Shown here piece after piece: positions 7,606-15,953 of a DNA stretch of 64,000 bases (within the stretch, counting starts at the first letter, position 1; each line of letters begins with the position of its first letter). Source of the DNA: [Leptolyngbya] sp. JSC-1 (GTDB taxonomy: Bacteria; Cyanobacteriota; Cyanobacteriia; Elainellales; Elainellaceae); assembly GCA_000733415.1 (NCBI GenBank), contig KL662191.1, forward strand, positions 4,781,673 to 4,845,672. The letters run 5' to 3'. The notes under the pieces are model-generated. The model was not told the DNA's origin. It saw nothing but the letters and a program-made list of their open reading frames with translations, and searched no databases. The position numbers and the translations under genes were made by a program.

Positions 7606-9228
7606 CTAGCTAACAGTTGCTAAAACTCCCAGGTCAGCTAGAATACTTTGAGCGGCAGCTTCGCCCGTTTCGCAGGCCCCGTTCATGTAGCCCTGGGAGC
7701 CAAGCGAGCAATGTTCTCCAGCAAACCAGAGATTGCCAGCCCGCTCAGCTTCTACGCCGCCAAATTGGGTCCATTGGCCAGGTAGGTAACAGGAGTAGGA
7801 CCCCAGGGCATAGGGTTCGGCAGCCCAAATGGCACGCAGTGCTCTGCCTCGTGAAACTCGACTAATGCCCGGAAAAATTGCTTCTAGATCTTGACTCAAG
7901 CCTTCAGCTTGATCGTCTGGACTGCCTTCAGCTAATAAAACACCCTGCTGGCCGCCTCGTAGATCCGTCACCCAACCGCCTGGACCGGGATTGTAGCGAG
8001 CACTTTCCCAGGTATTTTGAAAATCCATATCGGTATAGACGCTGATCGTGCAGCCGTAGCGCGTCCGCCAGATTCGTTCTCGGAAGGGAACTGCGAGCTT
8101 AGAAGCGGTGCCGTAGCCCAATTCGCTAATCGCCTGCCGCTTCACTGGAGGTAGATCAACCGCCAATTCAACTTGCCGCAGAACGCTAAAGGGTATCGTT
8201 AGCAACACTCGACTGTAGTTGCGCTCTCGGCTGGTCCCGTCTTGGCGGAGGCTAACACGATAGCCGCCATCGCTGGCCCGAATCGATTCGAGAACGGTTC
8301 CGTAGACAATGCAGCTATTTAGTTTTTCCGCCAATTTCTTCGGAATCTGGTCGTTGCCGCCCACTACATGGTAGCGTTCATCACTCAGGCCATAGGTGCT
8401 CCATTTGCCCACTTCAGCCCCGATCAGAAACAGCATGTTTAGGCAGGATTGGCTGTCTGGATCGCGCCCAAACTCGGTGACATAGGCGACCTGCACGAGT
8501 TGCTTGATTAGGGGGCTGATTGGTTCTGCCTCTAAGTACTCGGTCAGCGACATCCGATCTAACTGGATTGCGTGGGGGCTGGGTTCGTGGTAAGTGATGT
8601 TTCGGGTGTTTAGAGTCTCCAAATCTGCGTTGATGCGGTGGGACAGGGGGGCGAATTCTTCAATCACTTTGGTTTCACTGACTCGCTGCCCTTGAAAGAA
8701 CAGAATCTCCCGTTCTAAGCCCGCGTCAGCAGCTCGCAGATCGGCCAGTTCTAGTCCCACTTCTGTTGCTAAACGGCGGACGTGGGTATGGTGCGAGTCA
8801 ATGAATTCTCCGCCCAATTCTACAGTGCCTAAACTGCCAGGAAAGTTAGTCAAACTTACGAGCCTCCCCCCGATTCGATGGCTGGCTTCAATCACATCGA
8901 TAGATACTCCTGCTTGCTGCAACCGATAGGCGGCTGTTAAGCCCGCTATGCCTGCTCCCACAATTAGTACTGGGTCGTCTCCTCTAGGGGCACTGAGGCG
9001 GCTGTCGTTAAACTTGGCTGGGAAAGGTTGCTGAACCAATGGCTGGAGATCTGATTTTGGCCTTAAACCAGCTATGCCGATGGCTGCAAGGCCGCCAAGC
9101 ACCTGTCTGCGAGAAACTGCACCCTGAAGTGACGCCTCGATCTGAGATGGAGAACATTGGGTTTGAACCGATAGGCGCGAAATTTGATAGGCTCGGCGGA
9201 CTAGCCGCATTAGTGCTGTGCGAGACAT
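7606..9228 (-). CDS. FAD-dependent amine oxidase (flavin monoamine oxidase family)
   Basis: A 540-residue flavoprotein. Residues about 39-55 (SRRQVLGGLAAIGIAGL) resemble a twin-arginine-like export signal, though only one Arg pair is present and its setting is not canonical. The Rossmann FAD motif VLIVGAGIAGLTAAYRLQQAG follows at about 88-108, then the second GG motif RIGGRLVS. The C-terminal FAD-binding segment is AGNLWFAGEHCSLGSQGYMN. Family members oxidise amines or amino acids such as tryptophan and polyamines; the substrate cannot be read from sequence. Its upstream region contains several short tandem duplications. Confidence 0.85.
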   Translation of the reverse strand: MSRTALMRLVRRAYQISRLSVQTQCSPSQIEASLQGAVSRRQVLGGLAAIGIAGLRPKSDLQPLVQQPFPAKFNDSRLSAPRGDDPVLIVGAGIAGLTAAYRLQQAGVSIDVIEASHRIGGRLVSLTNFPGSLGTVELGGEFIDSHHTHVRRLATEVGLELADLRAADAGLEREILFFQGQRVSETKVIEEFAPLSHRINADLETLNTRNITYHEPSPHAIQLDRMSLTEYLEAEPISPLIKQLVQVAYVTEFGRDPDSQSCLNMLFLIGAEVGKWSTYGLSDERYHVVGGNDQIPKKLAEKLNSCIVYGTVLESIRASDGGYRVSLRQDGTSRERNYSRVLLTIPFSVLRQVELAVDLPPVKRQAISELGYGTASKLAVPFRERIWRTRYGCTISVYTDMDFQNTWESARYNPGPGGWVTDLRGGQQGVLLAEGSPDDQAEGLSQDLEAIFPGISRVSRGRALRAIWAAEPYALGSYSCYLPGQWTQFGGVEAERAGNLWFAGEHCSLGSQGYMNGACETGEAAAQSILADLGVLATVS

Positions 9229-9572
9229 AGGAGCAGAAATAATGGAAACGAAATAATGGAAACGAAATAATGGAGATATTGATCGAGCTTGATCGAGGCT
9301 GAATTACAAGGCTGAATTGACTGTAGGACAACTTTACCGAAGCGCTAAGACTTTAACAGTGTGGAACAGTGAGGAAAAGTCAGGCGGTTTTCTATTGGGA
9401 ATGCTCCTACAGCATCAATCACCCAACTTATAGCTTTCTCAATCACGAATCGCCCAGACTTTCTGCTAGCAGAAGTTGCTTAGTAGACATCGAAGATTGC
9501 AATGCCTTGCGGCTTCGTTACTCCCCTATCGGGTTGCGGTATCCTGGAATTTTGAGCTGCTGAGGCTAGTCC
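9229..9572. other. 344-bp divergent spacer with short tandem duplications
   Basis: It lies between the divergent amine oxidase and YciI-like genes. It holds three adjacent tandem duplications at 9241-9318. Short open frames here have no family features. Nothing else was recognised. Confidence 0.5.
9241..9318. repeat. cluster of three short tandem duplications
   Basis: AATGGAAACGAAAT occurs at 9241-9254 and 9255-9268 with a truncated third copy. GATCGAGCTT at 9281-9290 is followed by GATCGAGGCT. GGCTGAATTACAA at 9297-9309 is followed by GGCTGAATT. All lie just upstream of the amine oxidase start codon. Confidence 0.85.
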
Positions 9573-9839
9573 ATGCCGTGGTTTGTCAAAATTGAAACCG
9601 GAATTGTTGATAAAACAACATTTGATCGGTTCGTTCCAGCTCATCAAGACTATGTCAAGCGGTTAATTCAGCAAGGACACCAAGCGAAAACGGGATATTG
9701 GGCTGAGCGGGGTGGTGGCATGATGCTATTTCAAGCGGCCAACTTAGCCGAAGCAGAGGCAATTGTGGCACAGGATCCGCTAATTCAAAATGGCTGTGTA
9801 GATTACCAGGTGCATGAGTGGTGCATTGTGGTGGAATAG
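9573..9839 (+). CDS. YciI-like (YCII-related) protein
   Basis: An 88-residue protein with the dimeric alpha-beta ferredoxin-like fold of the YCII family. The features are the first strand WFVKIETG, the helix around RFVPAHQDYVKRLIQQGH with a conserved His, the glycine turn AERGGGMMLFQA, and a second helix AEAEAIVAQDPLIQNGCVDY with the conserved Asp-Pro. Family members are small enzymes or domains of largely unknown function. It lies 58 bp before smpB on the same strand and may be co-transcribed. Confidence 0.75.
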   Translation: MPWFVKIETGIVDKTTFDRFVPAHQDYVKRLIQQGHQAKTGYWAERGGGMMLFQAANLAEAEAIVAQDPLIQNGCVDYQVHEWCIVVE

Positions 9840-9897
9840 CGGATTAACTGAACAATCTTTGCAGGGAAATTAACTTTAACAACGCTTTAGTAACAGC

Positions 9898-10365
9898 ATG
9901 AGTGATTCAAGTGACGGCTTCAAAATCGTAGCGGATAATCGACAGGCTCGCTTCCAGTACGAAATTTTGGAAACCTACGAAGCTGGAGTGGAGCTACGTG
10001 GCACTGAGGTGAAATCGATCCGGCAGGGTAAGGTGAATTTACGGGACGGCTATGCGCTGATTCGCAACGGAGAAGCATGGCTGCATAATGTTCACATCTC
10101 GCCCCATGAAACTGCCAGCCAGGTATTTAACCACGATCCGCGCCGGACTCGCAAACTGTTGCTGCACGGGCAGGAAATTCGTAAGTTAATTGGTCAGGTT
10201 GAGCAGAAAGGACTAACGTTGGTGCCGCTAAAGATGTACTTGAAGCGCGGTTGGGTCAAACTGACGATTGCTTTGGTGCGCGGCAAGAAACTACACGACA
10301 AGCGAGAAGATTTGAAACGTAAACAATCCGATCGGGAAATTCAGCGGGCGCTGAAAAACTACTAA
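9898..10365 (+). CDS. smpB: SsrA-binding protein SmpB
   Basis: A 155-residue partner of tmRNA in trans-translation, which rescues stalled ribosomes. The signatures are RQARFQYEILETYEAGVELR, GTEVKSIRQGKVNLRDGYA, then HDPRRTRKLLLHGQEI, and the basic C-terminal tail KKLHDKREDLKRKQSDREI which enters the ribosomal A site. Length is normal. The tmRNA gene itself was not found in this window. Confidence 0.97.
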   Translation: MSDSSDGFKIVADNRQARFQYEILETYEAGVELRGTEVKSIRQGKVNLRDGYALIRNGEAWLHNVHISPHETASQVFNHDPRRTRKLLLHGQEIRKLIGQVEQKGLTLVPLKMYLKRGWVKLTIALVRGKKLHDKREDLKRKQSDREIQRALKNY

Positions 10366-10488
10366 AAAGCTACGGAATGCTGGCTGAATTTCCAGGCTGT
10401 ATTCGGCTGATTGCTTGTGGAGGGGGATGTTCTTCTATCCATCAAGCACTGCTACTAGACGCCGCTGTAAATTACATGTAACGAATTA

Positions 10489-10518
10489 TTGCGATTTCGC
10501 TAGAAAATGTGTTAATAT
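10489..10518 (+). promoter_or_regulatory. promoter of sRNA candidate
   Basis: TTGCGA at 10489-10494 and TAATAT at 10513-10518 with an 18-bp spacer, in AT-rich surroundings. Transcription would start near 10525. Confidence 0.55.
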
Positions 10519-10524
10519 TTTGTT

Positions 10525-10657
10525 ACACGATCTTGGGGCATCCAGCGCGGTTCAGAATAGGGGTCTGCTCTGAACAGCGTCGTGGAGTATTCCTAGGTAT
10601 CGGGTTATCTCCTCCCAACACAGCGAGTTTGGCCAGCCCGTATATGGCTGGCTTTTA
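10525..10657 (+). ncRNA. candidate trans-acting small RNA, about 130 nt
   Basis: A free-standing unit with a promoter, a 7-bp hairpin (GTTCAGA at 10550-10556 with TCTGAAC at 10569-10575), a CU-rich segment predicted unpaired (ATCTCCTCCCAACACA, about 10607-10622) and a terminator hairpin followed by TTTTAT. The CU-rich segment could pair with Shine-Dalgarno sequences, the design of cyanobacterial regulators such as PsrR1 or Yfr1. Identity with either is not established. No open frame fits the unit. Confidence 0.5.
10632..10657 (+). terminator. rho-independent terminator of the sRNA candidate
   Basis: The stem is GCCAGCC (10632-10638) and GGCTGGC (10646-10652) with a 7-nt loop, followed by TTTTAT. 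Confidence 0.75.
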
Positions 10658-11196
10658 TCACAAATTACCCTGTTTTTGTCAATAGCAGCTGTTAAGGCCG
10701 TTTGATTTAGCCTGATTTAAGCATAAGAGTTTGATTGTGGCGGTCAATCTTTATGCCTTACGATTGAATTCTTAGCAGGTTCACCAAAGTAAAATCTTCA
10801 ATGAATTCTTGTAGATAAGCTAGCTCCAAGCCCGACACCGTGATACCTTAATGAGTGGCGCAAAGATGTTTAGGCGGTTCAACCAACGTCAACGTTCTAT
10901 TTTTGCTATTCTTATTATCTTGGTGCCGCGAAAGGCTAGTTCATTCGCTCAGTTATGTAAATTTTGCATCCCATTCGGTGTAATAGCAGATGGGAAAGTG
11001 TATACAACGTTGAAAAGTCTCTTTATAAAAGGTGCATTCCTCAGTAGTATTGTCAAAAGCCATACTGTTAGGTTTGACCAAGACATGCCGAGCGAATTGA
11101 TGCGTTTCGAGAATCTAACGTTAGTCCTCAGCTTGTATCAGAATGACTCTTTGCTTGAAATAGTTTCTTATTGAGCCTCTGGAGGTATTCTTTTCC

Positions 11197-11643
11197 ATGT
11201 CCATTCGGTTGTATGTTGGCAACTTGCCCAAGGATCTAGAACGTCAGGAATTGGAATCCGTTTTCACCGAGTTTGATAGTTCTATCTCAACCAAGGTGAT
11301 TACTGACCGCAAGACTGGTAAATGTCGTGGATTTGGCTTTGTCACTGTCAAAAATGAGGAGCAAGCCAATCAGGTCATTGAAAAATTCAACGGGTTTATG
11401 CTCAAGGATAGTCCGCTCAAGATCGAGGTAGCCCAGCCTCGCAGTAAGGGTAAGGAAGAGGGCGAACAAGCTGCTAGTGTTGCCCCGGCCACGAATGGGT
11501 CGAGCAAGCGCAGCAAGGGTGGCAATAAGTCGCGCAAGTCCTCCACCTCTGGTGAACCGGAAGCTGTACAGCCCGATCCTCGCTGGGCGCAAGAGTTGGA
11601 GAAGCTAAAGCAACTCCTGGCTACGCAAACGGCTAACTCTTGA
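11197..11643 (+). CDS. RRM-type RNA-binding protein
   Basis: A 148-residue protein with one N-terminal RNA recognition motif (residues 2-82). RNP2 is LYVGNL and RNP1 is KCRGFGFV, preceded by the TKVITDRKTG loop. After the RRM comes a low-complexity linker rich in Ser, Lys and Gly, then a C-terminal segment PDPRWAQELEKLKQLLA. This is the cyanobacterial Rbp family; the longer form with a C-terminal tail resembles Rbp3-type proteins. Members bind mRNA, and several are cold-induced or help locate mRNAs at thylakoids. A good GGAGG site precedes the ATG. Confidence 0.92.
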   Translation: MSIRLYVGNLPKDLERQELESVFTEFDSSISTKVITDRKTGKCRGFGFVTVKNEEQANQVIEKFNGFMLKDSPLKIEVAQPRSKGKEEGEQAASVAPATNGSSKRSKGGNKSRKSSTSGEPEAVQPDPRWAQELEKLKQLLATQTANS

Positions 11644-11786
11644 TTGCTTCGGCACGATTTGAATATCTACCCATGAGGTGAATAGGGGTAGGGTGGTGTA
11701 TATTGGCTGATGCTCTCGGCAACGTCTTCGCAATTGTGAGGGTGCGAAGGGTGCAGTCAATATCTCTGCTCTACCTCTTCAGTTTG

Positions 11787-11812
11787 GATCTGTGTCTTTG
11801 ATCTGTGTCTCG
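11787..11812. repeat. 13-bp tandem duplication
   Basis: GATCTGTGTCTTT (11787-11799) is followed by GATCTGTGTCTCG (11800-11812). It lies in the spacer between the convergent rbp and hybrid kinase genes. Confidence 0.85.
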
Positions 11813-11888
11813 GTCAGGCGTAAAAGGCTGACGAGGAGAGAGCAAACTAATTGAAAGAAATTGAGATTAATACCTAAATTGATACCAG

Positions 11889-14345
11889 CTAGTCCGAAGC
11901 GGTAAAAAAGGCTCTCACTGTTTGGAGTAAGGCTTCGGGGTGAATGGGATGCTGCAAGACTTCATTGGCACCGATCGCCTGCCACTGTTGTGCTCTAGTC
12001 GCTTCATGATCGCCAGCGGTTATAGAAACAGTCGCGGGAGGAGGGACTGGAGTGGGTGGGTTAGGAACCAGAGCTAACACTTTAAGATGTTTGGTGCTAG
12101 GATTTTGCCGCAAGCTGCGGATCAGATGCGAGCCATCCATATCCGGCAGACGCACGTTCAAGACCACGGCGGCAGGTAGAAGGACTTCAAGTTGATTGAG
12201 GGCGGCAGCTCCTTCCAGCAACCAGATCACCTGGTAGCCCGCTGCTAGCAAAAGATCGCAAACAAAATTGGCACTATCTTCGTTTGGATCAACTAAAACA
12301 ATTCGACCCTGGCTGCTGATTGACTGATCGACTTTAGCGGGCCGGCCTGTATCGGCAAGTAAGTGGTTTTGCTGGACGGGCAACTTTACTGTAAATACTG
12401 AGCCAACGCCTACGGTAGACTCAATCTCGATCCAGCCGCCGTGCAGTTCTACAAGCTGTTTGGTGAGTGCCAGCCCTAGCCCTGTCCCCTGATATTCACG
12501 GTGGTAGCTAGAGTCTAACTGCTGAAATTTTTGAAATAGAAGCGGTAACTGCGGTTCGGGAATCCCGATGCCGGTATCTTTAACTTGGAAAATCGCTAGC
12601 TCTGGCTGGACAAAAGCCCGTAGCGTCACCTTGCCACCTGGAGGCGTAAATTTGATCGCATTGCTGAGTAGATTAAACAAAATCTGCCGCACTCGCCTAG
12701 GGTCGGCAACGAAGGAGTCCCGCTGGGGTTCGATGCGTAAATCTAGTTCTAGCTCCACTTCTTGCAGCGATGCTTGCCCTTCGAAGGCTTTCAGGGTTTG
12801 CTGAGCAATTCCTGTCAACGAAATCGGCTGTAGATTCAGGATCATCCGTCCGGCTTCTGCTTGGGATAAATCCAAAATGTCATTAATCAATGACAACAGG
12901 TGTTCCCCACTTTCATGGATCGTTGTCAAAAAGTTTTGCTGCCGGAGGGTTAAAACATCTTTCAACCAGCGTTGTAGCGTGGCTGACATGCCGATGATAC
13001 AGGCGAGCGGTGTGCGTAATTCATGGCTGACTGCTGCTAAGAATTCACTTTTAGCTCGGTTGGCAGACTGGGCTGTTAGCAGGGCATCCCGTAGATCTTG
13101 GGTCCGTTCAATCACGCGCTGTTCTAGGGTTTGTTTTTGCTGTTGCACCTCGGCAAAAAGTTGGGCTTGGCTGATGGCAATCGCCAGATTCTCAGCAATT
13201 TGTTGCAGAAATCGCCGTTCGCTGTCCTGCCAGCGTCGAGGCTGGGAGCACTCATGGGCAATCAACAATCCCCATAGCTGATCCTGGAGCCGAATCGGAG
13301 CAATCAGCTTGGCGCGGACCTGGGCGCGGCGCAAAAACTCTAGCAAGCAAGGAATTGAGTTGTAGCTGACTTCCACATCTTCAATGGCGTCGGCAATTTC
13401 TAAAAGCCGCCAGTCTTTATGGCGTAATTCCTGCACAAAACAGTGGGCTTCGGATAAATGCATCACTGACGGAATCTGATCTGAGGCCCGCGCTTCGTAG
13501 ATCACCGAGCCGTATGGAGTAACCTGTCTATCGCTTTGTTCAACTCCTTGTCCAGAATTTTGTTCGATACTGTGTTCAGGGCTTTCAGAGGTATGTATAA
13601 ATTGCTTGTCTAATTCGATTCCACCACCTGTTTGGCCTAAAGTTTTGTCCTCAACGAAAGCCTCTCCTGCGAGCAAGACTGGATCGGCCACAGGAACAGC
13701 AACAAATTCAGCTAAAGGGGTGGTGCTAGGCGCATTGAACTGGTAGATAACCAGCCGGTCGGCTTGCAAAAACTGACGCACTTGCTCCACGGCTGTTCTC
13801 AGAATGATCGGTAATTCCAAGCTCTGTCGAATCTGTGACGTGACTTGGTTTAAAAGTCGCTCCTGCTGAATTTGTTGCCATAGTGCGGTTTCAGCGGGCT
13901 GGCAATGAGACGGCATCGTCAGGAGTGAAACGAGCTTGAGTGTAAACTGGCTTTGCTGAGTTGGGTGATTGGGGCCGATAGTAGCAAGCTGCTGTTTCAA
14001 TGGTTCACTCCAATCGACAAGCGGATGCTGCTCAAGCAATTGCTGGGCAAACACGCGAATGCTGTCGGGAGTGAAGGTCAGTTCGGTTTGATAAATTGTT
14101 CCGGTGGCCTGTCCGCAAAGTAGGGCGCTAAATGATTCTGAAAGCACCAGCACAAATCGATCAGCTCGGTCAACGGGATGGGAGACAACTGCTTCAGTCA
14201 AAACCAAAGCCTGATTTTCCTGAGCAGTTTGCTCAAGGGCTTGCTGGACTTGATTCAGCGCTTCAACTGAGAGTAGTTGCTTAGAAAATGAAGAGTCAGA
14301 AATCTCCATAATTTGCGTATGCTGGTTTTTGATAGGGTCTCCCAA
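11889..14345 (-). CDS. GAF hybrid histidine kinase with degenerate receiver
   Basis: An 818-residue cytoplasmic sensor kinase. The N-terminal 150 residues are a sensory segment I do not recognise. A GAF domain follows (LRTAVEQVRQFLQADRLVIY onward), interrupted by a long loop rich in Glu and Gln. Then comes HisKA with FLAAVSHELRTPLACI, HATPase with NLLSNAIKFTPPGG and DTGIGIPEPQLPLLFQKFQQ and GTGLGLALTKQLVELHGG, and finally a receiver-like domain. In that receiver the phosphoacceptor Asp is replaced by Asn (VVLNVRLPDMDG) and the conserved Lys by His (LQHPIHPE), so it is probably not phosphorylated. The true start may be the Met 12 codons downstream (MEISDSSF). A different operon from the phytochrome block, but the same orientation. 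Confidence 0.88.
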   Translation of the reverse strand: MGDPIKNQHTQIMEISDSSFSKQLLSVEALNQVQQALEQTAQENQALVLTEAVVSHPVDRADRFVLVLSESFSALLCGQATGTIYQTELTFTPDSIRVFAQQLLEQHPLVDWSEPLKQQLATIGPNHPTQQSQFTLKLVSLLTMPSHCQPAETALWQQIQQERLLNQVTSQIRQSLELPIILRTAVEQVRQFLQADRLVIYQFNAPSTTPLAEFVAVPVADPVLLAGEAFVEDKTLGQTGGGIELDKQFIHTSESPEHSIEQNSGQGVEQSDRQVTPYGSVIYEARASDQIPSVMHLSEAHCFVQELRHKDWRLLEIADAIEDVEVSYNSIPCLLEFLRRAQVRAKLIAPIRLQDQLWGLLIAHECSQPRRWQDSERRFLQQIAENLAIAISQAQLFAEVQQQKQTLEQRVIERTQDLRDALLTAQSANRAKSEFLAAVSHELRTPLACIIGMSATLQRWLKDVLTLRQQNFLTTIHESGEHLLSLINDILDLSQAEAGRMILNLQPISLTGIAQQTLKAFEGQASLQEVELELDLRIEPQRDSFVADPRRVRQILFNLLSNAIKFTPPGGKVTLRAFVQPELAIFQVKDTGIGIPEPQLPLLFQKFQQLDSSYHREYQGTGLGLALTKQLVELHGGWIEIESTVGVGSVFTVKLPVQQNHLLADTGRPAKVDQSISSQGRIVLVDPNEDSANFVCDLLLAAGYQVIWLLEGAAALNQLEVLLPAAVVLNVRLPDMDGSHLIRSLRQNPSTKHLKVLALVPNPPTPVPPPATVSITAGDHEATRAQQWQAIGANEVLQHPIHPEALLQTVRAFFTASD

Positions 14346-14734
14346 TTGAGGTTGCTGCCCGTTAGGTAAGCCGCAGGCTAAATCGATTGCCTAATTGCTA
14401 AGTTGAGCATTCGTTACTTGATCTATTCTAGTGTGGCAGCTTGCTCAAGCTTCTGAGGGGAAATAGATCGGATCACTCGGAATTTTCAAACAATATCACT
14501 TCTTTTGGTGTGATTTTGCTAATTTTTGCAGGGATTTAGAATTGGCTGAAACTAGCATAGGTGGGGAATAGGGCTACCTGCTCCACAGATGCAGCATTAA
14601 CTCTCCGATCTGCCCTACAATTTTGAAGGATTCCTTAAAGCACCTACCCCTGGACTAAGCCAGTTCAGCTTTGTTCCAGGTTGGTTGCCCCACCTCAAGC
14701 AACATTATTAAATTGCTGTTAAATTTACTGTTTC
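14346..14734. other. 389-bp divergent spacer
   Basis: It lies between the minus-strand hybrid kinase and the plus-strand methyltransferase, so it should carry both promoters. I see no strong hexamer pair, repeat or hairpin with a T tract. Confidence 0.4.
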
Positions 14735-15691
14735 ATGACCGCTCCATCTATGACTGCTGCAACGACTTCTGCTCCTAATTTTGCCTCCCAGTTAATCAAT
14801 GGTATTTTGGCCGTAAAGCCCTTGGCCCAGATGGCAAAACACCAGGCTCGCACCATGATGATCAAACGAGCTGAGTCGATAGGGGTTTACTGGCGGCAAG
14901 AAGTGCAGGCACTACGGTCTCGCAATGGCCAATGCGAATTCTCTCCAGCTTGGGAGGCCGAACTGAAGCAAATTGAAGCTGTCGATCTGGTTTATCCTGA
15001 CTATTATTTGACCTCGTTCCATGCCTATGACCAGGGCAACCTCAGTTGGGATGCGGCTCTGGAAGTGGAAGTGGCGGCTCATGCGGTTCATGCTCGGATC
15101 TGGCCGGAGGCAGGTACTCAAGGAGATGCTCTGCTGCGGCAGAGCTTTCATCAGGTGTTGCAACAGCAGATCGCTAACCCGCCGCGGGATATTGTTGATC
15201 TCGGCTGTAGCGTTGGTATGAGTACGTTTGCACTGCAGGCAGTTTATCCACAGGCCAGAATTACGGGTGTTGATCTGTCGCCTTATTTTCTGACAGTGGC
15301 TCAATATCGCTCAAAGCAGCAGGCGATCCCGGTTACATGGGTACATGCAGCTGCAGAAGCCACCGGCTTACCAAATGCTTCCTTTGATCTGGTTTCAGCT
15401 CATTTGGTGTTTCATGAACTGCCCCAAACTGCCGCGATTGCAATTCTGAATGAAGCGAGGCGGTTATTGCGCCCAGGTGGCTATCTCGCGATTATGGACA
15501 TGAATCCCAATTCAGACGTATTTGTCAAAATGCGACCCTATGTTCTAACACTGCTCAAAAGTACTGAACCCTATCTTGATCAATACTTCGCTTTGGAGTT
15601 GGAGCAGGCGATTTACGCAGCAGGCTTTACAAAACCGACGGTAGTCTGTAATAGCCCTCGCCATCGCACGTTGGTGGCTCAAGTCAGATAG
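14735..15691 (+). CDS. class I SAM-dependent methyltransferase
   Basis: A 318-residue protein. An N-terminal helical extension (about 140 residues) precedes the methyltransferase fold. Motif I is DIVDLGCSVGMSTFALQAVY, motif II is ARITGVDLSPYFLTVA, and motif IV is ASFDLVSAHLVFHELPQTAA, followed by EARRLLRPGGYLAIMDMNP. The substrate cannot be told; related cyanobacterial proteins are annotated as UbiE/Coq5-like. It is flanked by two histidine kinase genes on the other strand. Confidence 0.82.
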   Translation: MTAPSMTAATTSAPNFASQLINGILAVKPLAQMAKHQARTMMIKRAESIGVYWRQEVQALRSRNGQCEFSPAWEAELKQIEAVDLVYPDYYLTSFHAYDQGNLSWDAALEVEVAAHAVHARIWPEAGTQGDALLRQSFHQVLQQQIANPPRDIVDLGCSVGMSTFALQAVYPQARITGVDLSPYFLTVAQYRSKQQAIPVTWVHAAAEATGLPNASFDLVSAHLVFHELPQTAAIAILNEARRLLRPGGYLAIMDMNPNSDVFVKMRPYVLTLLKSTEPYLDQYFALELEQAIYAAGFTKPTVVCNSPRHRTLVAQVR

Positions 15692-15722
15692 AGGCGGGCA
15701 TTTTGAGATTTGATATTGCCTC

Positions 15723-15746
15723 TCTATTTACTGTTCTATTTACTGT
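15723..15746. repeat. perfect 12-bp tandem duplication
   Basis: TCTATTTACTGT occurs at 15723-15734 and again at 15735-15746, shortly after the methyltransferase stop. Confidence 0.9.
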
Positions 15747-15857
15747 ATAAACTCCTTCAATTACAGATTGTCTCTAATTGATTCGTATTTGCCTTGCTCT
15801 TTTTTAGGAAAAACTATTTTAGATATGTTCTAAATTCAATCTATTTTGGGTTAGATT

Positions 15858-15885
15858 CCCCGACCCTTGTGACGGGGTAAGTTTA
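15858..15885 (+). terminator. possible terminator between convergent genes
   Basis: CCCCG (15858-15862) pairs with CGGGG (15873-15877) around a 10-nt loop, followed by a mixed T-rich stretch. It is weak and could serve the methyltransferase gene. Confidence 0.35.
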
Positions 15886-15953
15886 TCTTATTTGATATGT
15901 TATTTCTGTTTGCGATGCTCGCTAGCGTCTGCTTATTTTCAGCAATTGAAATG

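Larger units (their letters stand above)
10366..11196. other. 831-bp spacer holding an sRNA candidate and the rbp leader
   Basis: The first half contains a promoter, hairpins and a terminator (10489-10657), described as an sRNA candidate. The second half leads into the RRM gene. It contains an open frame from 10851 to 11174 with no family features, more likely part of the untranslated leader of the RNA-binding protein gene. Confidence 0.5.

Noticed and set aside
10851..11174. Open frame of 107 codons before the RRM gene
   Set aside because: No family features, odd composition, and it lies where a long mRNA leader is expected.
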